Source: Puccinellia tenuiflora
Lineage: Eukaryota > Streptophyta > Magnoliopsida > Poales > Poaceae
Reading direction: 5' to 3'
DNA: 64,000 nucleotides
Assembly: GCA_012064385.1 (NCBI GenBank)
Contig: QRDG01000025.1
Coordinates: 1,119,474 to 1,183,473 of the forward strand
Shown here: piece after piece, positions 1 through 10,907 of the stretch
Numbering within the stretch: position 1 is the stretch's first letter
Layout of the letters: the number at the start of each line of letters is the position of its first letter
Translations under genes and position numbers: made by a program
The notes under the pieces: generated by a model
Told to the model about the DNA's origin: nothing
Databases searched by the model: none
What the model saw: only the letters and a program-made list of their open reading frames with translations

Positions 1-1778
1 AACCTCCTCTGTACTTGGCCTACACCCTTGATATCCTTGAGAGTTGTTGTCCTTGCGTCTGAACCCAGTGTTTGTGTTAGCTACCAGGTCAGAGCTGTCT
101 CCGTACGGCCTCTTAGTGCCACCTTGGTTTTGACCTTGGTTTTGATTCTGACTTGGTCCGCTGCCACCTTGTCCCTTTCCAGCTTCTTCCGGGTCCTTGG
201 TTTTGTTTGTGGATGCGTGCTTATTCGCTCCAGCCATGATCTCTCCAATGGTGATAGGTATGCCCTGATTTAGACTATCTTTCATACGTCCCAACTTCCA
301 GCTCAAAGGATTATAACTGCAGTTTCTCTCCAACGCCATCAGCACAGAGATGGGTGGGAGTCCTTGCGATGAAGATGATTTCTGAGACTCGCTTCATCTA
401 GTGTCTTGCGGACTCGCCCTTCCGCTGAGTGCATTGCTCTAAGTCCTCTATGGTGGTCAACTTCCTGCAAGTTCCTTGGAAATTTTGCACAAAAGCTGTC
501 TTCAATAGCTCCCATGAATTGATGGATCTGGGAGGCAAGTTCCTCATCCAAACTTTGGCTGTCTCATCCATCATAAGATACATGAATTTGGCGCACATCC
601 CTTCTGAAGCGTTTCTAATACTCATTGCCATCTCATAACTGCTAAGCCACGAAGTCGGGTCCATGTTTGGTTCATAGTTGCCCACCTTGCGCGGTTCCTT
701 GAAGTTATCTGGGAAAGCCACGGCTCTAATGGCCTCTGAAAGACATGCGTGTCCTGTTAATGATGGAGAACTCCCTGGTGAGGTTACCTCAGTGAGCGCA
801 CGATGCGGCGGGTTCATCACTGGCTGCTGTTGCTGGCCCACCGGCTCCTCCGGCTTCTGGGACTCTGGCCTCAGCAGCTCTCCTGTTCCTTGCTTCGTCA
901 ACTCGCCTTTGAGCTTCCGAAACAGTGGGTTGATGTGGTTGGTTCCTTGCCAGTTCGCGGCGCCTTGCGCTCGTCGACCCGGCCGGATGAGACTCGTCAT
1001 GTCGACTCCTTGCTCTGGAGTTGTACGGAGTGGAATGAAGCCGGCTTGCGTCTGGGAAATTGGGATAGAGAGCTTGTTGTGCCAATGCCGTTTTTAACAT
1101 ATCTATGGCGAGTCGTGCCTCTTGACCTGTTGGGTTTTCCATGAGTGGGATTCTGTCCAACACCATGGTTGCTGCGTGTACATTATCTATTGGGCTTGAG
1201 TAGTGTCCTACTGGTGTATGAAACCTCTGCGGTGGTGGACCCATACCGCCGACTCCTCCGCCAGGTGGTGGGGGTGGTGCATTGGCTCCAGCTCCTGTTC
1301 CGACTCCTCCGTTTCCTTCTGGTGGTGGTGGTGGTGGTGGTGGCGGTGGTGGTGCAGCTCCTGCACCGGGTGTAGGTCCTCCGACTCCTACGCCCGGTGG
1401 CGTTTGAAACAGGTTGGTTGGATTGACCAAGACTCCATCATGGAGTCGACTCCGAGTCCTCCGATGCTGAACTGAGGTGAGTTCCTCTTGGCGATTGCGT
1501 ACTGCTGCCGCTTCTGCTTGTATGCGCTCATGTTCTGCTTGTATGCGAGCCCGTTCAGCTTGTATACGTGCCTTCTCTGGTTGTACAAGGGCTTGATCTG
1601 CCACCAATCTGCGATTTGCTTCTGCAACATCTGCCAACTGCTTCTCTATTGCCTGACGAGCCGTCAGCAACTCCTCAGCTCGAGCCGCCGCGTTTTCTGC
1701 TGTGATCTCCCTTGTCAGCAGATTGGGATCGAATTGACTTCCACCCGCATTGTCTCCACCGTTTTCAGGTCCAGACAT
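1..1778 (-). pseudogene. gag of element H, broken, open at the window edge
   Basis: Gag forms the retrotransposon particle that packages its RNA. The likely start is the ATG at 1776-1778 (MSGPENGGDN). A charged, coiled-coil-like N-terminal region rich in A, E, R and Q follows (about 1480-1700), then a Pro/Gly-rich linker with an 11-proline run (about 1320-1350). After a frame change near 800-1000 comes the conserved gag core at about 400-720, with motifs such as DPTSWLSSYEMAM and AKVWMRNLPP, of the Retrotrans_gag type. A stop follows GESARH near 398, and gag-like sequence continues in shifted frames to base 1, where it is rich in N, Q and G. No zinc knuckle is reached. At least one frameshift and one stop mean it cannot give a full protein. 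Confidence 0.75.
1319..1354. repeat. GGT/GGC trinucleotide run inside H gag
   Basis: A near-perfect GGT run on the plus strand encodes a polyproline tract of H gag on the minus strand. It is a low-complexity, slippage-prone stretch inside the gag linker. Confidence 0.85.
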
Positions 1779-2254
1779 GTACACTCCAATTGACGTGGAC
1801 GTACTGGTGATTGCACGCACTCTTCCTCTATTCCATACCCAAGTCGATCTTCAAATAAGGGCAAAATTGAACTCTGAATCTGCGTCGTAGTCTGGCTCCA
1901 TACATGGCTCTGCCAGCGACTCCTCTCATTGTTGCTGATAAGCTGTTTTTCCGGTTCGGCTGCTATGCCGACTTGTGATGTTCCGACGGGCTCCTCTCCA
2001 TCGGACTCCACCACAGCTGTTGACTCTGAAACAGATTCCAACTCATTAGCACGGTTACCTGCGGTGCTGACCATGCCAACGAACACATTGATCTGGCCGA
2101 AGATGAGTTGATAGCCCTCGTCGACTTCATCCATCTCCGAGCTCCATACTAGGTCATCGATCTCTGTCTCTCCAAGCTGATTGGTGTAAAGTCGCCCGAT
2201 GGCGAGTTTCTGCATACCTCGGCGAGCTTCACCTACGATCTCAACTCCTTTCAT
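1715..2254 (-). CDS. Leader reading frame between the H primer site and gag
   Basis: An open frame of 179 codons starts at the ATG at 2252-2254, a few bases inside the primer-binding site, and ends after the gag start, overlapping it in another frame by about 60 bases. The product is acidic and has segments such as GVEIVGEARRGMQK, LAIGRLYTN and SEMDEVDEGYQLIFG. I recognise no enzyme domain, membrane segment or metal-binding motif. It stays open although the neighbouring gag is broken, which may be chance. Some plant Gypsy elements have a small open frame in this position. Function unknown. Confidence 0.4.
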   Translation of the reverse strand: MKGVEIVGEARRGMQKLAIGRLYTNQLGETEIDDLVWSSEMDEVDEGYQLIFGQINVFVGMVSTAGNRANELESVSESTAVVESDGEEPVGTSQVGIAAEPEKQLISNNERSRWQSHVWSQTTTQIQSSILPLFEDRLGYGIEEECVQSPVRPRQLECTCLDLKTVETMRVEVNSIPIC

Positions 2255-2260
2255 CTTCTG

Positions 2261-2277
2261 CTCCACGGTGGGCGCCA
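2261..2277 (-). other. Primer-binding site of element H
   Basis: On the minus strand TGGCGCCCACCGTGGAG begins two bases inside the LTR end at 2280. TGGCGCC is the usual start of plant Gypsy primer sites. It does not match tRNA-Asp beyond the first bases, so the tRNA is left unassigned. Confidence 0.75.
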
Positions 2278-2279
2278 AC

Positions 2280-2844
2280 TGTCGTGGGGTTGTCACGGCA
2301 AGTTCTTCCTCAGGGAAGATGAGTTGTGGGGCCATTGGTGATCGAAGTACGTAGGAGCTGTTAATCTCGCCTAAGGACAAGGATTTACCCAGGTTCGGCC
2401 CCTCTAGATCAAGGTAAAGACCTACTTCCTGCTTCGGCTTTATTGCTTGGACTAGTTCGCAATTACAAGGTTTCGACTCCTCTCTGGGGAGTCGATGGCT
2501 ACGGGTCTCTCGATTGCTTTCGACTTGTCTAGCTTGCTTCTGGATTGCCTATCGATCTAAGGTCCAGGGCCCTCCTTATAAAGGCGGTCGGGTCCCTGGG
2601 CTTACAAGTTTACACCGGGTCATACTTGGACACGGAGTCATATTCTACGTCTTGGCCTTCCAAGTTAGAACTCCGGGTTGTACTAGGACTCCTCACGACG
2701 AGTCCTTCCTTCTTCATGGGCCTTGGTCGGCTTGTCTCCAGCCCAGCCCATGTAACTTAAAGTGCGACCCGGCTTTGGCCTTCTTGGTCTTGGCGGGTCT
2801 ACTTTCCGGGTCCATGGGCCTACCTATAAAGTATCCCCCCATCA
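2280..2844 (-). repeat. 5' LTR of element H
   Basis: 565 bases with TG/CA ends: in element orientation it starts TGATGGGGGG and ends CCCCACGACA. A TATA-like CCTTTATAAGG lies on the minus strand near 2575-2585, fitting a minus-strand promoter. The end sequence and the TTTACCCAGG segment resemble solo LTR S at 16528, so the two are related families. Confidence 0.8.
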
Positions 2845-3169
2845 GTAAGGAAAGTGCCTCGGAAAATTCTAGAAAATTTATATTATTTATTTTTAGAAAA
2901 TTAGGAAAATTCGGAGACCGGACGGAGTACAAGACGGAGTCCAGGAGGCAGGGGCGACCCTCGGCCGCGGCCCCACCCCAGGCCTGCGGGTGGGACCCGC
3001 CCCTGGCCCCTGGACGCCGCCTCCGACTCCGCCTAGTCTCGTTATCTTCCTTTTATTGTAAAACTCCCGGCTATATATTTCCCCGAATTTTTCGAGGAGC
3101 GTATCCTGTGTTTTTCGTTGTGTTTTCGTTCCGAGCTTTTCTTGGCAGGGTCTCAAATTCTCCACCTAG
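2845..3169 (+). promoter_or_regulatory. GC-rich internal promoter-like region of element G
   Basis: An AT-rich start gives way to a very GC-rich stretch (about 2930-3035), then a TATA-like CTATATATTT at 3071-3080. The open frame begins 90 bases downstream. The layout resembles the promoter part of the LTRs of this group (compare 5560-5660), so it could be an internal promoter for the reading frame or an old LTR remnant. No primer-binding site is visible here. Confidence 0.4.
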
Positions 3170-3641
3170 ATGTCTTCTTGCGGATCTAGTGGGGAAGATT
3201 ACGCAGCAAGGCGCTTCGCCAGATCCAGCAGGACATCAACCGCGGTAGCCTTCATGAACTGGGCGACCGATGAGGAGATCGCCGCCAGGAAGGCGGAGCT
3301 GGAGCGCAACATGCGGGAAGAAGTGAGAAGGGCAGCATCACGTCAGCCGGGAGGAAGGACCGGGAACCCAAGGCCAGGCAATCCTACTTTTGTGGGATCT
3401 ATTAACCCTCACCGTGCTTATTCTCATGATGTTCCAGGAACAGTGCCACAAGCAGCTGGATCCCCACATTGCTCCATTGTTGGCGGAGACTCATATAGTG
3501 ACTGATCAGTTCTGCGAGCAGTTTCGTTGCTTAAAGGCGGAGGTTGCAATATTGGAGGCAGAGAATCTTGAGCTCCCCCGACGCCTTCAGTATTTCCTGA
3601 CACCTCTCAATATAGTACCACCGTCTCCTCCGAGGGAGTGA
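3170..3641 (+). pseudogene. Uncharacterised reading frame in element G, frameshifted
   Basis: The ATG at 3170 opens a frame starting MSSCGSSGEDYAARR, rich in S, A, R and E, with a charged helical part (DEEIAARKAELERNMREEV). This frame runs to 3505 but loses its character after about 3400. A second frame, shifted by one base, takes over near 3435 with FQEQCHKQLDPHIAP and a helical, heptad-like stretch (CLKAEVAILEAENLEL), ending at 3639-3641. Together they suggest one ancestral protein of about 155 residues with a coiled-coil C-terminus. I recognise no known family; it sits where Athila-type elements can carry an extra frame downstream of pol. It is not gag-, protease- or integrase-like. Confidence 0.45.
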
Positions 3642-5297
3642 TTCGCCTATGGGGCAACGACACACCCTTGGCTTGTTCCAAGCTTGGGGGAGTGCCCCGG
3701 TATCTTTTATCTTTTATTTTCTTAGTCATGTGAGTCGTATCATGAGTAGAGAAGTTATCGTGTAGTATGGTTATGCAGTGTGTCTTGTTGCTCCTTGCGA
3801 GTTCTTTGTATCCGTTGGTGTGTGGTTTTCTATAATGGAATATAAATGAGAAGCATCTTTTATTCTTCTGCACTTTTATTTTTTATGGCAATCTCTCTCA
3901 TTTGTTGGTCTTGTGGTAAGTGATGATTTGACATTGGGTGTATAAGTAGAAGTTTATTCAGTATTGGCAAGCATGACTTGTTTAACTCGCAATAATTACC
4001 TTGATGCTTGAGTAGAGAAGAGAATTTATCTTACATGCTTGTGAACCCTCTAGCTTGCATACTTTTGTATTAGATTTATTTCCGATAGTGATGACAAGCT
4101 TTATGTTGCATGTTTGGCATATTGTTCTAGATAACATATTTGGTTTACATCTCTCAACACTATATGTTTGTTCAAATACCCCTTTTGCTAAGCCCAAAAA
4201 TTTGTACTGAGTGTAGAGTTCACTCGTGCATCAAAATCCCAAAGCCAAACTATCTTGCCAGCTGAGTCCACCATATCTACCTATGCATGGTATTTCTTTC
4301 CGTTCCAAGTAAATTTGTCATGTGCTAATTTTAAAATATTCAAAATACTCCTTTTTGTGCCTCTGTTTTTAAGCTCATGAGGAAGCATTAGAGAGCTAGA
4401 TATAACTTGTGACAAGCAATGTCATTTCCCCCCTTTCAACCAGTGTCGATGGTTTACGTCTTCACTTGAATCAACCCAAGAGCAACTTAAGAAAAATATA
4501 AATATAACTCACCATTCTCCTCCGCACAATGAAAAATCTGAGAAATCAGCTCTAAACATTGGACAGTGGTGAAACTAAGAAGAAAGAGGAACGTACTCGT
4601 TCCTCTAAAAACCAGCTGCTCTCACAAGTCTAAAAGTCTTGCTTGTTATGGGAGACTAGATGGCTTCTCTGTTGTGACATCGTTGACGAATGCATGCATC
4701 TCTCAAAATTGTTTTACTTCTGTTTTATAAAAAATAAAAAGCTCTAGCACATGACTAATCCCTGCTTCCATCTGCGAAGGGCCTTTTTTTTACTTTAATG
4801 TTGAGTCAGTTTTCCTTTTTCTTCTATCTTCCACAAGCTAACTTACAGTGTTGACCTATGATGTTAGCAAGTATGATATCTACATTGTGTCTTTTATGTC
4901 TCATGATAGTTGTTTATTTTTCTTATGTCAGTTCTAACTCTTCTATCATAAGAATACAGCCTCGATGATTTGCAACTCGTGGAAAGATGACTTAATAGTT
5001 GAAGCATTTAAACGGATCTTTCTTGAAATATGAGCTGACAAGTATAATTGCCTCTTAAGCGTCTTAGTTTGCCATTGCTTAATAAGTTTCTGTTTCACTT
5101 CACCTTAACATGTTATAGTTACATTACTTGTCTTTGAGAAGCTTTATGAGAGAAAGGTTGCTGTTTAAAATGTATTTGTGCTTGTTGAGTAAATACTGAT
5201 GCTTCATGTTCCTATTCTTTATTTATCGACACTTCACTCCATAAACATGTGGTCATGTTTACCGAGCTCAGTTTTCGCTTGGGGACAAGCGGAGTAT
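3642..5297 (+). other. 3' non-coding internal region of element G
   Basis: AT-rich sequence without a meaningful reading frame. A polypurine-like AAGCTTGGGGGAG motif at 3680-3692 duplicates the true polypurine tract 1.6 kb downstream. Parts such as the stretch near 4370-4800 are the reverse complement counterpart of the 3' regions of A1 and A2 (for example 18900-19330 and 43020-43460), so this 3' region is shared across the group. Confidence 0.6.
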
Positions 5298-5311
5298 AAG
5301 CTTGGGGGAGT
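5298..5311 (+). other. Polypurine tract of element G
   Basis: AAGCTTGGGGGAGT directly precedes the TGATACGTCC start of the 3' LTR, where the plus-strand primer for reverse transcription is expected. Confidence 0.8.
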
Positions 5312-6813
5312 TGATACGTCCATTTTGCATCACTATTTTACATCATAATTTATCTTTATTCATCGATATATTTCATATTATGATGCAATACTTATGTTAT
5401 TTTACATTATTTTGTATGTTTTGCAATTATTGGGGATTCATTCGCCGGAGCCCGGAATCAGCTGTCAAGATACGTGAGGTCGGAAGCTCCAAAAATTCCA
5501 GAAAAATTCGGAGGATAATATTTTGGGAAATAAGTCACAGAGTCAAAAGGACGCACGGAGGCGAGCTCCAGGTAGCAGGGGCGGCCCCTGCCGCGGGTCC
5601 ACTCCAGGCCACGAGTGGGACCCGCCCCTAGCCCCTGTGGCCCCCCTCCGGCTCCCCTCGGCGTACTAGTACCCTTTGACCTAAAATCATCGGGGGCATC
5701 GACGAATAATTTTTCCACCGCCCCCACGAGGCGGAAACCAGACAGAGAGAAGAAGAGCTCCGGCAGGGAGAAAACTGCCGGGGAATTTCCCTCCCGAAGG
5801 GGGGAATCGCCGCCATCGTCATCGCCATCATGCCGGGCATCATCGGGATCATCATCAACATCATCTCCATCATCAGCACCATCATCATCGCCACCATCCC
5901 ATCTCATCTCGCTGTGACAATTATCATTGTGTTGTTTTTAGTTCACCGGAATCGTATCCCGGGTGTTGATTACCACTTGTAGTTGATGCTTGAGAGTTTT
6001 ATCGGTGATTTATCATTACAATCAGATTGTTACCCATGTTCATATCACCTCTGATCATGATCCATATGATATCTTGTGAGTAGTTCATTTGGTTCTTGAG
6101 GACATGGGGAAAGCCTAGTTGCTAGTAATTGCATAATGGTGAGTAATATTTAATTGTTTGATATATGTTGTGGTGTTATTCCTCTAGTGGTATCGTGTGA
6201 ACGTCGACTACATGATACTTCACCTTTCAAAGGGCCTAGGGGAATGCATGGTGTATTTAGTTTGCCTATGGTAGGGTTGCAGGAGTGACAAAAACCTAAA
6301 CTCCAATTCGCGAACTAGTGCACTAGGGAGTGTAGGATCTCGGAGTTTAAGGCTGTGGTTAGGTTTTTATCTTAATTACTTTCTTGTAGTTGCAGATGCT
6401 TTTAAGGGGTTTAATCACAAGTATGTATTTGTCCAAGGGCGGTGCATTAGCGTAGATTCACCCACACAACACTTTATCAAAACATTGAAGATTAATCACC
6501 GGCGTGCAGCGAAAATGGCTAGGCAGAAATTCCCATGTGTCCCCGAGAACATTTTAATCATCATAAGTAACACAACCGGAATGTCCTTTGAGCTTAAAAG
6601 GATTGGGCTATTTGCTATTATTATTGTAGCACTCTTTTATTTACTTGCTCTTTATTTGTTCTTTATATGAAAACTCCAAAAATATTTCTCTTTTAGTGCT
6701 TGCAGTAAAACCTTGCTGAGATCTACTTGTCAACACCTTCTACTCCTCGTTGGGTTCGACACTCTTACTTATAGAAAGGACTACGATAGATCCCCTACAC
6801 TTGTGGGTCATCA
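5312..6813 (+). repeat. 3' LTR of element G
   Basis: 1502 bases from TGATACGTCC to GGGTCATCA. The right boundary is set by comparison with the inverted relative LTR I, which starts TGATGACCCACAAG at 48083. It contains a GC-rich block (5580-5660), a CAT/ATC-rich leader-like stretch (5811-5905) and an AT-rich 3' half. Its last 45 bases (TTCGACACTC to TTGTGGGTCA) are also clear in LTR I. Confidence 0.8.
5811..5905. repeat. Imperfect CAT/ATC trinucleotide-rich stretch in LTR G
   Basis: Imperfect repeats of CAT/ATC units fill this part of the LTR. The inverted relative LTR I has the matching GAT-rich stretch at about 48975-49060, so it is a family feature and not a local expansion. Confidence 0.7.
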
Positions 6814-8073
6814 GGCCGCGCGTGGGGCCCACCTGGGGCCCCTGTCCATCGCCTCGCGTCGCCCCTTCGCCTATAAATTCCCCTCTGACCTAAAAATAGA
6901 GGAGAACGGATCACAATTTCCAGAATACGTCCGATGCCGCCGCCATCTCAAACCCTAGTTCGGGAAGGGTCAGAAGCTCTTCCCGGCACCCTGCCGGAGA
7001 GGGGAATCGACGCCGTAGGCATCTACATCACCATGCCTGCCTCCGGAGTGATGCGTGAGTAGTCCACCATGGGACTACGGGTCCATAGCAGTAGCTAGAT
7101 GGTTGTCTCTCCTCCTTGTACTCCATTGCTTAGATCTTCTGAGCTGCCTATCATGATGAAGATCATCTATTTGTAATTGCTACATGATTGTGTTTGAATG
7201 GATCCGATGAATTGTGGAAGTCATTACTTTTGTTCAGTTATGTGTTTCATCTATGATCTTGCATGCTCTCAGATGCTAGTGGTTGCTTTGGCCGAGTAAT
7301 TGTTAGTGTTGTATGAGGGAGTATTTATGCTAGATAGTGGGTTCATGCCTCTCTTTGTCTGAGTTCGGTGACAGGAACGGTCAAGGTTAGTGATGTGCTG
7401 TTGCCACTAGGGAGAAAACAGCGGTGTGATTACTTCGTGTTATCTACATTGCTTACATTATGCACTTTGCTTATTGCAATGATCTGTTGCTTGCAACTTA
7501 ATACTTTTGGGTGACATGCTGGATAGCGATCCCAGAGTGGATTATTAGTCATAGATGCAGTTGGATGACGGTCTATGTATTTTGACATAATGCCCATATT
7601 AGATGAAGCGGTGAATTATATTGTTTATGATAGCCTTGTTGTGCGCCTACAATTCTGTCAATTGCAATGCTGTAATTTGTTTACCCATCATGTATATCTT
7701 TTGGAGAGACACCTCTAGTGAACTGTTGACCCCGGTCCTATTTTCCTACATTGCTTACGACCGTTTTCATAGCTTTTCATCATCATTTGCTCATATTTCA
7801 TCATCATCATCATATTTTACATCCACACATTTAATTCTTTGTGTTTGGCAAGCCGGAGAGATTGACAACCTCTCTGTTTTGTTGGGGCAAAGTAGTTTGT
7901 TTGTGATTGTGTGCAGGTCCGCGTTAATCTACAAGCGCCAGAGTGGATTGACACCTTGCTAAGACTTCTCCAAGTCCTATTGGATTCGATAACCTTGGTT
8001 TTGTAATCAAGGGAAAACTTCTTCTGTGCTGCATCATACCTTCCTCTTGGGCTCTCCCAACAACACGTCATCA
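6814..8073 (+). repeat. LTR F, 3' part
   Basis: Homologous to the A-type LTRs read in the opposite direction: shared landmarks are the TATA-like CTATAAATTC at 6871-6880, the AAACCCTAGTTCGGG segment, the GGATCCGATG segment and the closing block from GTGTGCAGGTCC (7910) to the CA at 8073. The first part of this LTR is missing because element G occupies its left side. No primer-binding site follows, so 8073 is an outer edge; GTCCA (8074-8078) should be one copy of its target duplication. Confidence 0.7.
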
Positions 8074-10047
8074 GTCCACCATCGCTTCTTTGTAGTTCGT
8101 AGGTTTGCCTTGTTTTATTCACAAGATGGTTATAACAAGATTGCCGCACCACATAGTGCGAAACGCATTCTCGTACACCTACAATCTTAGTATGAGCTTT
8201 GATCAGAGCACCATGATCATTATCACTAGCTTCCTTCCAGATGACGGTTCCGGAACAACTTCCGTTGCGCCACTCAATGTCCGGAGGGGAAGTTCATTAA
8301 CTTCGTCTTGCTCTACTATATCTCTCACTTATACCCTTGGCAAGATACAACTTCTTGAGCAAGGTACGTTCCAGCAACAAATTGCATTTATCGTGAAAGA
8401 TGTATCCAATTGACTTCTTAGATACACTACAAAGATGAATTTTCCGCTTTAGTTTCGAACACATCGAAACACTAAATTACAGAAACGACAATCTAGGCTC
8501 AAAGCCATGCCATAACTCATATGGTATTGTCTCCACGGATTTGGATGGTTTCCCTATTACCTAAAGTGAATGTTTTGATTCTAACACATAACTCAAATGA
8601 TAACAATAATTTGATAAGAGATATTATTTATCATACACTATCAAAACACATAACTCAAATGTTATGAATGTAGGAACTAGTACCATCTATTCAGATAAGA
8701 ACATTACATTCGTAACCGGTGTATGATCATTCAAGATATTACTCATAATTATAGGACAACAATTTGTCACTAACATATATGAATAATCATCTCACCAGAG
8801 GCAAGACGCACTTATAATGATCATGCTAACACACATTGATTACAAAAGAACTTATTCAAATGGTAGATGCAGAGGGAGAGTGCCGATGGCCATCACAACA
8901 TATTGCTTGCCATTATTGACACACATCATCTCCTCGTCCTTCCAAGCAACTCAAGCAGAAAATCTTGTTTCACAAAACATGACCAGTATCAAAACTCAGT
9001 CGCTGCAGTGAGTACTTGTTTAGGTAAAACATTCATAACGCGTATATCATATATACCATCATCATTTATGACTTCCCGGTGATCGATTCATCTTCTTGGT
9101 TTTTCAAAGCAACCAAGAATTCATGAAGGTGAACGATTCCCCTTGCATGACATGGTCTATGACAACCTACTTGCATCTGGGGTGAGCAGCAAGTGCAGCA
9201 CCTCATCATAAGCAAAATGTATGTCATCCAGTATTTGAGCTGAACGTGGTATTACAGTGTCATCAAGCATGACCGCCACGTGCTCTATTAGTGCGAGTTT
9301 TCTCTTCCATTTTGCTCGAGAAGAAAACAGCCAAAATGCTGAAAAACTTCATCGAGTCGACTTGCGGTGCATGCAGTGCATCGAGTTCAACGACAATTCT
9401 GAATGTTCGTGATCTATCAACACGCACCTAGAGTTCATACTCTTATGGCATAGATCACAGCACACTGGACCATGATGGAATTATCCGCGCGAACTTGATA
9501 ATCCAAATTATCTCTTTGTTAGCGGAATCTCCGGGTTTATCTCCTAACGGTTTTGCATCATATAGAGCAAAAAGTTTGAAACAAGGAGTATCCTCAAGCT
9601 ACGGTACAAAACTATGAAGTTGAACCCACCTTTTAAGTTTCTCAATCGCAGGAATGCATCTAAGTTTTAAAGAGGGCTAATGAACAGGTTATTATCTACA
9701 TAGATTTTGCAAAGATATTAAGACTATGTTCATAATATGAGTTCATGTTTATCTATATAAAACTTCAAGAACTCCCACTCAAAACGAACATCTCTCATCA
9801 TCGTTCTAGTGATTACACAATCCTAATTCACTACATCACCCCCGATCGTCACGGCTAATGATATAGCTTCAAAGGTAGACATCACCATGTCAATTACATC
9901 ATCCATGTCACTCATGCTCAACCTTTCGTTCTCCTGTATTCCAAGGCCATGTCTGTACATGTTAGGCTCGCCAATCCAACCTTAGTATATTGTTGTGCAT
10001 ACATGGCTTGCACCCACCGTATGTGAACCTAGATATGTCTGACACCC
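8074..10047 (-). other. Degenerate internal region of backbone element L
   Basis: No intact frame on either strand. On the minus strand near 8290-8430 a decayed segment (KKSIGYIFHDKC, LLLERTLLKK) recalls the integrase to reverse-transcriptase linker of Copia elements; this is weak. The segment 9840-10047 joins directly to 24470 when A1 is removed, so it belongs to the same host sequence as the L leader and primer site at 40663. The rest shows nothing recognisable. Confidence 0.5.
10043..10047. repeat. Target-site duplication of A1, left copy
   Basis: CACCC directly left of the LTR start TGATTGCTAC at 10048. The matching CACCC is at 24465-24469, right after the far LTR end, which fixes the outer limits of the A1 composite. 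Confidence 0.9.
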
Positions 10048-10907
10048 TGATTGCTACTGATGAAGAGTTGGGTGGTGTCCCAAGCGAATGCGGAGATGTA
10101 GCAAGCATCAGCTTTCCCTCGATAACGAACCGAGGTTTATCGAACCAGTAGGACCTTGAAATCAACAACAAAGTGAATGTTGAAGATCTCTGGCGCTTGA
10201 CATGGACCTGCACACACTCAACCAAAATACTTTGCCCCCAACGGCGGAAAGGTTGTCAATCTTTCCGGTCTCGCAAAAAACAAAGCGGTTAATTATATAG
10301 TGAAATAGATGAAATATGAAAATGGACCAGTAGAGTAATGATGATGAAAAGTGATGAATAAAGGTTGCAATCAATGTAAAAAGATGGACCGGGGGCCATG
10401 GGTTCACTAGTGGAGTCTCTCAAGTAAATAGAACAATCGTATGCTGGGTAAACAAATTATAGCTGGGCAATTGACAAGATTATAACACAAACTTAATCTA
10501 GCTATGACAAAGAGAACATGATAATATTTAAGTAGGCATCATGACAATGAACAAAGACCGTTGAGTCCAACTGCATCTTTGTCTAAAAAGTCCACCGTGG
10601 GATCGCTATCCAGCCTGTGACCCATCGGTATTAAGTTGCAAGCAACAAACATTTTCATTAAGTAAAGCGCATGAAGTAAGCAATACTAATATCAAAAGAG
10701 ACATTAACACCACTGTTTTACCCTTAGTAGCAACAACACACCCTCGCCCTTAGACGTTTCTGTCACTCGTGCCCAGGAACAAAAGGGGGCATGAACCCAC
10801 TATCTAGCATAAATACCCTCTCTTGGAGATACACACAATCACTTGTCCAAAGTAACTACGCACATCGGAGAGCATGCAAGAACATAAATCAATATAAAAA
10901 TCATGCA
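10048..10907 (-). repeat. 3' LTR of A1, outer piece
   Basis: Colinear with 22866-23735 of the other A1 LTR. Similarity stops at TCATGCA (10901-10907), after which the sequence is B-type LTR. The three bases GCA (10905-10907) fit both. Confidence 0.85.

Larger units (their letters stand above)
1..2844 (-). mobile_element. Element H: Gypsy-type LTR retrotransposon, 5' part
   Basis: Read on the minus strand, this runs 5' LTR (2280-2844), primer-binding site, a leader reading frame, then gag out through base 1. The 3' part lies outside the window. Its right flank GTAAG (2845-2849) should be one copy of the target-site duplication. It interrupts element G, whose internal sequence resumes at 2845. 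Gag and the TGGCGCC primer site support a Gypsy assignment; the exact lineage is not determined. Confidence 0.8.
2845..6813 (+). mobile_element. Element G: 3' part of a non-autonomous Gypsy-type element
   Basis: Plus-strand order is a promoter-like GC-rich region (2845-3169), a broken short coding region (3170-3641), 1.65 kb of AT-rich 3' non-coding sequence, a polypurine tract (5298-5311) and a 3' LTR (5312-6813). Its 5' part lies left of element H, outside the window. No protease, reverse transcriptase, RNase H or integrase is seen. Its right end abuts LTR F, into which it appears to have inserted. Confidence 0.7.

Noticed and set aside
5458..5917. Asp/Ser-rich frames across the CAT/ATC stretch of LTR G
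   Set aside because: Products of a trinucleotide-rich leader, open in several frames on both strands.
9840..9858. CCCGATCGTCACGGC near 9840 taken as a second target copy of A1
   Set aside because: It is similar to 24467-24482 but 190 bases from the A1 end; the adjacent CACCC at 10043-10047 is the true flank. The likeness is a repeat within L.
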